Below, one piece after another: positions 9,863 to 17,663 of a stretch of DNA of 64,000 nt. Origin of the DNA: Bog-159 sp963738345 (lineage in GTDB: Bacteria > Acidobacteriota > Terriglobia > Bryobacterales > Bryobacteraceae); assembly GCA_963738345.1 (NCBI GenBank), contig CAVTWI010000002.1, positions 3,720,001 to 3,784,000 of the forward strand, in the 5' to 3' direction. The notes under the pieces were generated by a model that was not told where the DNA came from, did no database searches, and saw nothing but the letters and a program-made list of their open reading frames with translations. The first letter of the stretch is position 1. Every line of letters begins with the position of its first letter. Both the position numbers and the translations under genes were made by a program.

Positions 9863-10615
9863 TTGCCGAGAATCGTAATTGCCGTGGGAACTGATGCTGT
9901 TCGAAGGTCGATCGAGATTTTGGCCGCGGAAATCGGCCGATCGCAGACCGGCGAACCGATCGCCGGAGCTCAATGGAAAGGCGACCGCATGCTGTTGTCT
10001 TTAGATCAGGATTTCGCTCGATTCGTCTCGGGAACTATACTCTACAAGCAGGATCGCGAGAGCTTTTTCCTAGCCGAAAGAACCCCGCCGGAAGAATCTC
10101 CAAAGCGCCCTCCCTGGCTCCGCGGACTGTCGGCCTACGAGACGCCGTTCTTTCTGAGACTCGCGCGAGAACTCGTAGAGTTTCGACCGGAGACGGTCAC
10201 CGCTTGCGATTTTCTGGCACGCTTTGGACATTTCTACGCCGGCCATCGTTCCAAAATCGAAGAGTCGACGCGCGCGTTGAGGACTATTGTAGAGGGACTG
10301 CTGGCTGTTCAACGGTGGCCCGCCATCTTCGAGCCGCTAATGGATGCGATGGGAGAGCCGGCGTTTGCGAGTCTGCCGAAGGGACTGGCGGTGGGGGATC
10401 TGGGCGCGTTCCTGGGTACGCTTCTGATGGGCGCGCAGTCGGGACAACTCACGCTGGTTCGAGTTCCCGAGGTTTTGCGGGCTATGCGCGAACCGCCTGC
10501 GCCACGACTTGATGAATGCCGGCGTATTCCACACTGCTGGAGAATGGTGGAGAAACTCGAACCGGCGGCGGAGTCTGCGGCCCGCCTGATCGAGGAGATG
10601 CGAAGGGCGCTGTAG
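9863..10615 (+). CDS. Hypothetical protein between kinase and T6SS block
   Basis: A 250-residue frame from a TTG. It is the only plus-strand gene between two minus-strand genes, and its stop lies 6 nt from the stop of the sheath-fusion gene. The sequence is Arg/Glu/Leu-rich and mostly helical, with no signal peptide or membrane segment. It has the character of a real soluble protein (FLRLARELVEFRPETVTA, FEPLMDAMGEP). An ATG at 9835 in another frame precedes a short run that stops at about 9894, so the true N-terminus may be shifted by a further frame break. I do not recognise a family. Divergent from the kinase with a 78-nt gap, it may share a promoter region with it. Confidence 0.5.
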   Translation: MPRIVIAVGTDAVRRSIEILAAEIGRSQTGEPIAGAQWKGDRMLLSLDQDFARFVSGTILYKQDRESFFLAERTPPEESPKRPPWLRGLSAYETPFFLRLARELVEFRPETVTACDFLARFGHFYAGHRSKIEESTRALRTIVEGLLAVQRWPAIFEPLMDAMGEPAFASLPKGLAVGDLGAFLGTLLMGAQSGQLTLVRVPEVLRAMREPPAPRLDECRRIPHCWRMVEKLEPAAESAARLIEEMRRAL

Positions 10616-10621
10616 TTGGAA

Positions 10622-11998
10622 TTACATCCAGGGTCCGCGCAACGGCGCCAACGGCTGCGCGATCGACTGAAAGCGGAGGAGCCGCACGCTATCGTGATTC
10701 TTGATGGAGACCAGCGGCATGCAGCCTTGCTCCAGAATCGATTCCGCATCCGTCTCGGTCATGAGCACCTCCGCACACGGCTTGAGCTGCGGCTCCCCGT
10801 CCGATTCGTACGTATGCAGAGGCAGTCCTGAAATCGTGTGCGTTCCGGGCCGCAAATCCCACCCCTCGCTAAGGAACGACTGACCCACCAGGTACGCGCA
10901 GGCGATGGCCGGATTTCCCCATAGATATTGACGATGCTCGGGTGTGCCCGGCATCTCCTCGAATGGAAAACTTTCGACCGTACTGGTCTTCTCGCCATAG
11001 GGAAGTCTAAGCAGGAAGCGCGGCATCGCCAGTCCGACGGAGGTGGCCGCGGGTGAGCTCCGCAGCGTCTGCCATAGCCGCCCGGCTTCCGGCGAATCCG
11101 CGTCGCTGGGATCGGCCTCCGCGACAAAGACCGTACCCGCGGCATGCATGAGTCCGGCCAGACTCATCAGCATCCGGATATCGCTTTCGGTCTGCGCGAA
11201 TGTATAGGTGCCCGCTACCAAAGCCCACGGCTCATCGCCTGCGGTTCCTCCGGCCTCATCAACCAGCAGGCTGCGCAGTTCGTGCAGTTTGCCCGCCAGA
11301 TCTGCCTTGGCAAGATCCAGAACATAAACCTTCAACTGCGGCCCCGTCTCAAGGCCACGCACCAGCCAGTCGACTGCCCGCCAAGCCGACTCGAGAGCCT
11401 GGAAACTCGAATGGTGCAGCAGCGCGCGCATCAGTTGACCGGCCTCAGCGTGCTGCGCTGCCGGCTGTGGATCCTCGCGCGGCACGGTATGCGGCGCGAC
11501 CGCCCGGTTCACAAACTCCTGCAAGGCGTCGCGCCGGCGCGGCGGTTGTGCCTCGGTTGTCTCGAGCACACTCTCCAGCAGGCTGCCACCCGAAATCGCC
11601 TGAACGTCCGGCGGCTCTGCAGCGGGGGCTGGAGCCACGGCGGGAGTGGCGGTCGTACCAGGCAGATGCCGGGCCGCGCGAAACTTCTCAAAAACGTCCT
11701 GCCGGTAGATGCGGTCGGGATGAAAGTCTTCGAGTTCCCGAAACTGCAGCAAGAGTCCGCGCCCGCGCGAGCCCAACTCCAACTCGGGGCGCATGCGGGC
11801 GAGTATCTGGTCCAGGTTGTCGCGATCGATCAAATAGGGCTTTAGCCGTTCAGCCGCCGGCGCTCCGCGACTAGCTCGCCCGCTGAAATCCCCCAACAGC
11901 AGAATACGGAACGCCCTGTCGGTGCTTGGCGCAGGCCGCCGCGGCTGGGATTCGGCGTCCACATCGAGAGTAACCGAAGCAAAAGATGATTTGGGCAT
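10622..11998 (-). CDS. TssB-TssC fusion-like T6SS sheath protein
   Basis: A 458-residue protein. Residues about 28-75 resemble the N-terminal part of TssB/VipA (FRILLLGDFSGRA, then LKPYLIDRDNLDQILARMRP). Residues about 195-440 resemble TssC/VipB: LLHHSSFQALESAWRAVDWL, then LVAGTYTF, AMPRFLLRLPYGEKTSTVESF, and YLWGNPAIACAYLVGQSF. A Pro/Ala-rich linker of about 70 residues with an acidic stretch joins them. Separate, full-length TssB and TssC are encoded at 20.9-22.9 kb, so this is an additional, shorter sheath-like protein (TssC is 495 residues here). It starts 6 nt after the tssM stop in a minus-strand run tssK-tssL-tssM-this gene. Roles to consider are a sheath cap or initiator, a baseplate-sheath adaptor, or a regulator. 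The homology is clear by motif; the function is inference. Confidence 0.75.
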   Translation of the reverse strand: MPKSSFASVTLDVDAESQPRRPAPSTDRAFRILLLGDFSGRASRGAPAAERLKPYLIDRDNLDQILARMRPELELGSRGRGLLLQFRELEDFHPDRIYRQDVFEKFRAARHLPGTTATPAVAPAPAAEPPDVQAISGGSLLESVLETTEAQPPRRRDALQEFVNRAVAPHTVPREDPQPAAQHAEAGQLMRALLHHSSFQALESAWRAVDWLVRGLETGPQLKVYVLDLAKADLAGKLHELRSLLVDEAGGTAGDEPWALVAGTYTFAQTESDIRMLMSLAGLMHAAGTVFVAEADPSDADSPEAGRLWQTLRSSPAATSVGLAMPRFLLRLPYGEKTSTVESFPFEEMPGTPEHRQYLWGNPAIACAYLVGQSFLSEGWDLRPGTHTISGLPLHTYESDGEPQLKPCAEVLMTETDAESILEQGCMPLVSIKNHDSVRLLRFQSIAQPLAPLRGPWM

Positions 11999-12003
11999 TT
12001 GGA

Positions 12004-15000
12004 TTACGGCTTAGCCACCTCAGACACACAAGCCAGACGGGAAAAGAAGCCCTTCTGGAACACTGGCGGTGCGTTCGGCATCTCCAGTTCCAAGCGCACG
12101 GTGAGCGGCTTTCCGTTGGGCAGCAGGGAGGGATTGCCGGCTTTGCCGGTGCGGATGATCCAGTCGTAGAACACCGCGTTACCCCCCGCCGGCGCGCTTT
12201 TGTCGGCTTCGCCGAACAGCCGGAAGATCGCCCAGATCCCGGCGTTGTCGCTGAAACTGGCGCCCTCCGCCGTGTAAGTTCCCTTAGCTCCATGCACCCC
12301 GCCGGGCTGCCATGTGAACTGCTTGGCGGCGGGAGAGCCGCCGCTGTAATCCAGCTTCTGTCCATCGATCTCCAGGCCGAGTCTCTGGATCCCTTCCGTC
12401 GGCACCGGCTTCAGCGAATAGCTGAAATGCGGATCTCCGCCGGCATATAGAAAATCCGAGAATGCGGCGGCTTGCGTGAAGAATTCCACGAAGCGCGAGT
12501 TCAGCGTGACGCCCCCCCCCGACACCGGTACGTACTGGTTGCCTTGTTTCGCCAGGAACTTTTTCAGATTGTCGTCATAAAATTTCCATAGCGCTCCGTC
12601 GGGTTTCTTGAGAATGGAGTTTACGTCGTCCACCGAGGCATCTTGCTTGCTCGCCGGGTTGAACGGGTACTTGCTCAGGACCTTGCCGAATTGCGAGCAG
12701 AGTCCCTTGCCACCGGCATTTAATTCCCCGGGACCAAGTCCGCGCAGCTTAGCCTCCACGTCGATGATCGGCGCCAGCAATAAATTCTGCACCAGCATCT
12801 CCGGATCCGGATTGAAGTTTTGCGCGGCGAGTTGATTAGTCGCATTGCGCGCTTCCCGCGCGTCACTGAGAGCCTGATTTGCCAAGGCATCGTTGCCCGC
12901 CGGCGAGTTAGCAACCGCATCCACGGAGGTCTGCAGTTTGATCAGCGCGCCCACGTAGTCTTTGTTTTGGGGCCCGGTGTAACGGTCAGTCCCGGGCGGT
13001 TCTACATACTGCACCGGCTGCAGCGCCTTCGCGATATCGGCATCGTCCCAGGGAATGTTCTGCGAAGCCAGTGCCAGCAATGCTAACAACGGCGATTGCC
13101 CCCCGGAGAGCATACTCAGCTTGGCGGATGCGTCCTTAATATCCCGGTATCTGACCAAGCTGGCGCTTTTCAGGTAGGTACGCCACTCTTTGATGAAGTC
13201 CCCTTTATAACGGCTCAACAGCGGCTTGATCATTTCCTTGGGATCCGAATTCACGGTGCCCTGCTCTCCCAGCACCCACAGCTCACCGTGAACGTAACGG
13301 CCGGGATTCTGGATGGCATCGATCATGAACTTCCATCCCTCTTTCGTGAAGGGACCGGCCACGTCGTAATTATCCACCAGGTATTCTTTCGAACCGGCAA
13401 TCTGACGATTGAAGTTGATTGTGACCTTTGGCGCGCCGGCCTTCATCGTCTGATACACGCGATCCAGGTCACCGAACTGTCTTAGATAGTTGCGCGCCTT
13501 GGTGATTGCGGTTTGGTCGTTCTGTTTGGAAAACGGGTTATCAGCCTTGAGTTCGTCGCTGTAAAAATCAAACTGTTTTTGCGCCAGTTGCAGGCGTTCC
13601 GCATCCACGCCGGTGTTAGCGCTCCAGGTTCTCATGAGCACGGGCGATAGAAACTCGCGCGTACTTTTATCGTGGTTCGAGGTGGTGATGAGGTAGGCTT
13701 TGAGCGCATCGTAGGCTTGGTCGTAGCCCGGCGTCGCCGGCGGCGCTGGGGCTGCGGGTAGACCACCCAGGAAATTTGCCAGGCTATTCTGCGTCTGGCC
13801 GAAAAGGAGGGCCTTGAAGCGGTCGAAGTACAGCCGGCGCACGTCCGGGTATAGATCGTTGCCTATATACAGCCCCCAGCGATAGCGCAGCGGCGCCCCA
13901 TCGCGGTTGTAGACCGTCAACGTTTCGAGAGATTGTCGCAGCGTTTCCAGGCGGCGAAGCGAATCAATGGGTGCCAGGCTACCCGCCGCGGGCGCTACGG
14001 TAGTTCCCTGAAGGGCGTCGCGGACTTGTCCTTCCAAACCGCGATTTAAAAAAAACGAGACGGTGAATGCGATGCAGAGAGCCAGACAGAGAACCGCGGC
14101 GGAGATGAGCAGGATGCGCCGCCGGAGATCCGCCTTGGAACTCGAACCGCTGGCTCCCATGGCGACCCGGTCCGCCAGCATTACGTGGTTGAAAAAATGC
14201 GGGAGAAAGACCCATTGCGCGACCTTGCGCGATACCGACACGCGCTGGGGCGACGCCGCGGCCGTGCCCGGCGGGCCGCCCGCCGGCATGCGAAACATGG
14301 CCGTAGCTTCACGCGCATCCCCGCCCTGCGTTTGCGGCGCACGAGCGGTGGCCGCCGGCGCCGATTCCTGCACGATCACCGGCCGCACACCGGAGAAATA
14401 GAATCCGCGTAAAAACGGGCCAACCGTCAACTGGCTTGGCCGGCAGAGATCCACCAAAAATTGCACCATCGACCCGCGCAGCTTTTTGAATTCCCGCGGA
14501 AACTCGTATGCGCCCGGCAGCTTGGCCGCATCGTTCTCGCGCGCCAATAACTCGGGGCGGGCATCCGCCAGCGCCCTGAAGATTCCATCGAAAACCGTCC
14601 CCAGGCGCGCGGCCTGCTCCTCCGCCCACACTCCCGAAACCGTTCCGGGCATGGGAAGCGCCGCGCCCAGCGGCTGCGCGGCTTCTTCGTTGCTCAGGTT
14701 CCGGACGAAATCGGCGAAAAATGGAAGCCGGTCCGCCTTCGTGAAAAGCACATAAACGGGCAATTGGATGCCGAACGACTGGGCGATCTCCCCGAGCCTG
14801 GCCCGCAAGGTCCGGGCAGCCGTGGCCATGGCTTGTCCCCCCGCCGTAATGCGCTCGATTTCAACACAGACCAGCGCGGCCCGTGGCGCCTGCCCTACCG
14901 CGCCCGCCGCCTTCAGTTGACGCGGCTGAAGACTCTTCGCCAGGTGAGTCCGGCCCTGGCTGTCTTCGAGCAGTTTGCCTCCCGCTTCCACGAAGACGGT

Positions 15001-15462
15001 CTGGTGCGAGTACCATAGGTTGGCGCTACGGGTGGAAGCGATATTGCCATCCTGATAGACCTGCCCCGCCAGCAGTTCAGGCTCCAGGCCGGAATGCACC
15101 ATGGTGCTGGTCTTCGCGCCAGCCGCTTCTCCCAGAACCAGGATTACGGGCAGATTACCGATCCGCGAGCCCTTGGCAAGTTGTGCGGCCGCCAACTTCT
15201 TTTCGGCGTCGCGTATCAGGACCGAAATTTCTTCGCCGCCCGAGGGCGCTTCTTCGTTGTCTGCCGCGGCGCTCTGTTCTTTCTTGTATTTGTCCCAGAA
15301 ATACCAGATCACGATCGCGGCGGCTACCGAGCCGATCAGCCACAGCGAGCCGCGCAAGATCCACAGTTTGGCGCCCTGGAGTCCTAACAAATTTCCCGTG
15401 AAAAATGTAAGTAGGAAGTATGCGAGTAAAGTTGGCGCGACGATCAGAATAACCTTGCGCAT
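12004..15462 (-). CDS. tssM: T6SS membrane-complex protein TssM (IcmF)
   Basis: A 1,152-residue protein of typical TssM length. Two N-terminal membrane helices (about 3-24 and 38-56) are followed by a cytoplasmic IcmF GTPase-like domain. A third helix near 450-475 (LLISAAVLCLALCIAFTVSFF) precedes a long periplasmic region. The P-loop-like motif at about 111-118 reads GEAAGAKT: the Gly that normally precedes Lys is Ala, so nucleotide binding may be weakened. FTKADRLPFF supplies the NKxD-like element. TssM forms the trans-envelope channel with TssL and, in proteobacteria, the lipoprotein TssJ; no tssJ was found here. It lies downstream of tssL (46 nt) and just upstream of the sheath-fusion gene in one minus-strand operon. 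Confidence 0.93.
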   Translation of the reverse strand: MRKVILIVAPTLLAYFLLTFFTGNLLGLQGAKLWILRGSLWLIGSVAAAIVIWYFWDKYKKEQSAAADNEEAPSGGEEISVLIRDAEKKLAAAQLAKGSRIGNLPVILVLGEAAGAKTSTMVHSGLEPELLAGQVYQDGNIASTRSANLWYSHQTVFVEAGGKLLEDSQGRTHLAKSLQPRQLKAAGAVGQAPRAALVCVEIERITAGGQAMATAARTLRARLGEIAQSFGIQLPVYVLFTKADRLPFFADFVRNLSNEEAAQPLGAALPMPGTVSGVWAEEQAARLGTVFDGIFRALADARPELLARENDAAKLPGAYEFPREFKKLRGSMVQFLVDLCRPSQLTVGPFLRGFYFSGVRPVIVQESAPAATARAPQTQGGDAREATAMFRMPAGGPPGTAAASPQRVSVSRKVAQWVFLPHFFNHVMLADRVAMGASGSSSKADLRRRILLISAAVLCLALCIAFTVSFFLNRGLEGQVRDALQGTTVAPAAGSLAPIDSLRRLETLRQSLETLTVYNRDGAPLRYRWGLYIGNDLYPDVRRLYFDRFKALLFGQTQNSLANFLGGLPAAPAPPATPGYDQAYDALKAYLITTSNHDKSTREFLSPVLMRTWSANTGVDAERLQLAQKQFDFYSDELKADNPFSKQNDQTAITKARNYLRQFGDLDRVYQTMKAGAPKVTINFNRQIAGSKEYLVDNYDVAGPFTKEGWKFMIDAIQNPGRYVHGELWVLGEQGTVNSDPKEMIKPLLSRYKGDFIKEWRTYLKSASLVRYRDIKDASAKLSMLSGGQSPLLALLALASQNIPWDDADIAKALQPVQYVEPPGTDRYTGPQNKDYVGALIKLQTSVDAVANSPAGNDALANQALSDAREARNATNQLAAQNFNPDPEMLVQNLLLAPIIDVEAKLRGLGPGELNAGGKGLCSQFGKVLSKYPFNPASKQDASVDDVNSILKKPDGALWKFYDDNLKKFLAKQGNQYVPVSGGGVTLNSRFVEFFTQAAAFSDFLYAGGDPHFSYSLKPVPTEGIQRLGLEIDGQKLDYSGGSPAAKQFTWQPGGVHGAKGTYTAEGASFSDNAGIWAIFRLFGEADKSAPAGGNAVFYDWIIRTGKAGNPSLLPNGKPLTVRLELEMPNAPPVFQKGFFSRLACVSEVAKP

Positions 15463-15508
15463 CGTTTAGTTCTCCCGGTAGGACAAGTCTCGAGTTTGGG
15501 TAGGCATA

Positions 15509-16216
15509 CTATGAAATAACCGTCTGGAGACTGGAAGCCCCGGACCCGAGCACTAACTTGTACGTCACAAATATCAGTACGGCCAGAATGAGACACGCCA
15601 ACGCACCATACAGCAGACGCCGCGCCCAGGGATCCTTCGCAATTTGAATTTGCTCGGCGGGCGGTTTCCATCCCGGCGCCAAGCCCGCGAAGTCCCCTCG
15701 TATGCGTCTGATCTTGCGGGCCGTGGCGTCCATGATGGACTGCAACTCTCCGCGGTTGCCAAGACTATAGCGGCCGCTGTAGCCTAGCAGCAGACAGAGA
15801 TAATGTACTTCCAGCAAGTCGGCGAGATCTTCGGAATCGTTGCGGCCCAGAAGTTCCTGCAAATTCTGAAAAAATACTTCGCCGGCCATATGCGTTCCGA
15901 ACAGCTCTTCCTGCAATGGCTGGCGCGGCCAGTTGGCGAATAAAGGGCTCTGCAGGTTGAGAATGGTCTCATCCAGGAAGCCGATCACGGCCAGGGTTCC
16001 CTTACGAATATCATCGGTGGAGTAGCCGGCCTTGTTATGGGCATCCTGCGCGGCATTCTTCACGGCTTCGCGAATGTGATGGCGGAACGAATCCGAATCG
16101 GACACCGCCTGGCGGTTGGACCGCAGGCGCACCACGGCGGTAAACAGCTCCTGAAAGATTAAGGCCATGTTTTCCGGCCGGGAAGGCGCCTGTGGCGCGC
16201 TAGTTGTTTGTGGCAT
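15509..16216 (-). CDS. tssL: T6SS membrane-complex protein TssL (DotU/IcmH)
   Basis: A 235-residue TssL of the short type. The cytoplasmic DotU helical domain is recognised by GTLAVIGFLDETILN and LLEVHYLCLLLGYSGRY. It ends with one C-terminal membrane helix (about 202-222, ACLILAVLIFVTYKLVL) and a short tail. There is no peptidoglycan-binding (OmpA/SPOR) domain, so anchoring to the cell wall must be provided by another component. It starts at the ATG at 16216, 12 nt after the tssK stop, and is followed by tssM. It partners TssM in the inner-membrane complex and docks the TssK baseplate. Confidence 0.93.
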   Translation of the reverse strand: MPQTTSAPQAPSRPENMALIFQELFTAVVRLRSNRQAVSDSDSFRHHIREAVKNAAQDAHNKAGYSTDDIRKGTLAVIGFLDETILNLQSPLFANWPRQPLQEELFGTHMAGEVFFQNLQELLGRNDSEDLADLLEVHYLCLLLGYSGRYSLGNRGELQSIMDATARKIRRIRGDFAGLAPGWKPPAEQIQIAKDPWARRLLYGALACLILAVLIFVTYKLVLGSGASSLQTVIS

Positions 16217-16228
16217 GGGGACGATTCC

Positions 16229-17566
16229 TCAGTTGTCTAAGACGGCCATCAGTTCCACGTCCGGATCCGGCAATTCACCGGGAATATAGATTCCGACGCG
16301 GCGGGTCTGCACGATGTGGTCCCAAAAAGGGCCGGTGCGATTGATGCTGAAGTATTGCATTTCTAATTTAGTGCGTATGGCGGACGGGGGTACCGGCTGA
16401 TGAGTTAATGTCAGTCCGGCAATAGCACGCTTTACCAGTTCGGTAACAAACTTCGCGGAACAGACTTTGACCAGTTGCGGAGTCCGGGTGATCACTTCGG
16501 CTTCACCCAGGTTGGAACGGATACCCAGGAACCAGCGCGCGCGCCCCAGGCAGCGGGTATCACTCACCTCGCCTTCAAAGGCATAGTCGCTTACCTTTTC
16601 CAACGGAATGGCCACGCAGTTCGTAGGCACTGTAATTTCCAGGTGCCGGCGAATGTGGCGGTCCAGGGCATCGAAGGATTCGCTGAGGTTGTCGTGATCG
16701 TAGAGCGGGAGCGTACGCGGATGCGAGTCCAGCGCGAAGGTGCATAAAGCGCCGCCTAGCCGCGAAAGTTCTACATGCAACTCCTCCGGATGGCCGCGCT
16801 TCGATATCCAGAGATGGCGCAGCGGCGCCAGCGCGGCGTTGACGGCATGCTGCAGCCAGAAATGGGCGATGTCGCGCGGAGAAAATTCGCCTTGCGTGGA
16901 CGGCGCGCCCTCGATCGAAGAACTCTTCTCTTCCAGAATCCCGACCAAACGGCCTAGCAGCAGCATCAGCCGTTCGCTCGCGCCAAGTTGCAGGCAGGGC
17001 GGGATGAAGTCGGGATCGAAGACAATGTGTCCCGCGCCGTCGCGCATCATGCGAGCCACCGGCAGCGTGACCAGTTCATCCGCGGGTTCCAGATCGAGCA
17101 GCAATCGGATGTTCTTGCGTCCCATCTGCACGGGCCGTTCGTCCGCGCCGGTGGTTTCGTCGCGTAAGATTCGAGTCTCAGCCAAAAACCTTCCCTGTCC
17201 CGCGCCGCCGGGTAGCACCGTGTTCAGTCCCTGTGGCTTACGTGCCGGTACGGCCAGCAACGCAATAAGACGGTCCCGCGTTGGAGGAAATACTTCGGCG
17301 ATGGGACGGGGCGCCGGCAGAGCGTCGCATTCCGGCATTAGAAACGGCATACCGTCCGGAAAAATACCCCGCGCGTGTACCAGGGCGAGCGTTCCATTTC
17401 TCAGCGCCTCTTCATCGAGACCGCAGCCCAGCAAACCGTACGGCCTCGACCAGAGCGACGAGACGGCAAATTTGATCGAGTCTTCGAAGTAGCGGCTTTG
17501 AGCTTGAAAGTGCTGCGGCCCAAGATACATGCCTTCGGACCACACCACTTTGGAGAGAAACGTCAT
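16229..17566 (-). CDS. tssK: T6SS baseplate protein TssK, copy 1
   Basis: A 445-residue TssK. The N-terminal signature is VVWSEGMYLGPQHFQAQ, and further conserved segments are FPDGMPF, LPLYDHDNLSESFDALD and the C-terminal MQYFSINRTGPFWDHI with a final LPDPDVELMAVL. TssK trimers link the TssEFG baseplate wedge to the TssL/TssM membrane complex. This copy leads the minus-strand operon tssK-tssL-tssM-sheath fusion. A second, clearly diverged TssK is encoded 1.8 kb away (19360-20715). Start: ATG at 17566. Confidence 0.93.
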   Translation of the reverse strand: MTFLSKVVWSEGMYLGPQHFQAQSRYFEDSIKFAVSSLWSRPYGLLGCGLDEEALRNGTLALVHARGIFPDGMPFLMPECDALPAPRPIAEVFPPTRDRLIALLAVPARKPQGLNTVLPGGAGQGRFLAETRILRDETTGADERPVQMGRKNIRLLLDLEPADELVTLPVARMMRDGAGHIVFDPDFIPPCLQLGASERLMLLLGRLVGILEEKSSSIEGAPSTQGEFSPRDIAHFWLQHAVNAALAPLRHLWISKRGHPEELHVELSRLGGALCTFALDSHPRTLPLYDHDNLSESFDALDRHIRRHLEITVPTNCVAIPLEKVSDYAFEGEVSDTRCLGRARWFLGIRSNLGEAEVITRTPQLVKVCSAKFVTELVKRAIAGLTLTHQPVPPSAIRTKLEMQYFSINRTGPFWDHIVQTRRVGIYIPGELPDPDVELMAVLDN

Positions 17567-17663
17567 ATGCGGGCGACCAGTCTCGATTACTTTACCATAA
17601 GCGGAAGTTCATACCGGCAGAGTTGAACTTTCCCGGGGCGAGTGACATTATGGGGCTCAGACT

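Noticed and set aside
10622..11998. Ordinary tssC annotation for the sheath-like gene
   Set aside because: The N-terminus matches TssB, the TssC part is shortened, and a complete tssC is present elsewhere in the same locus.
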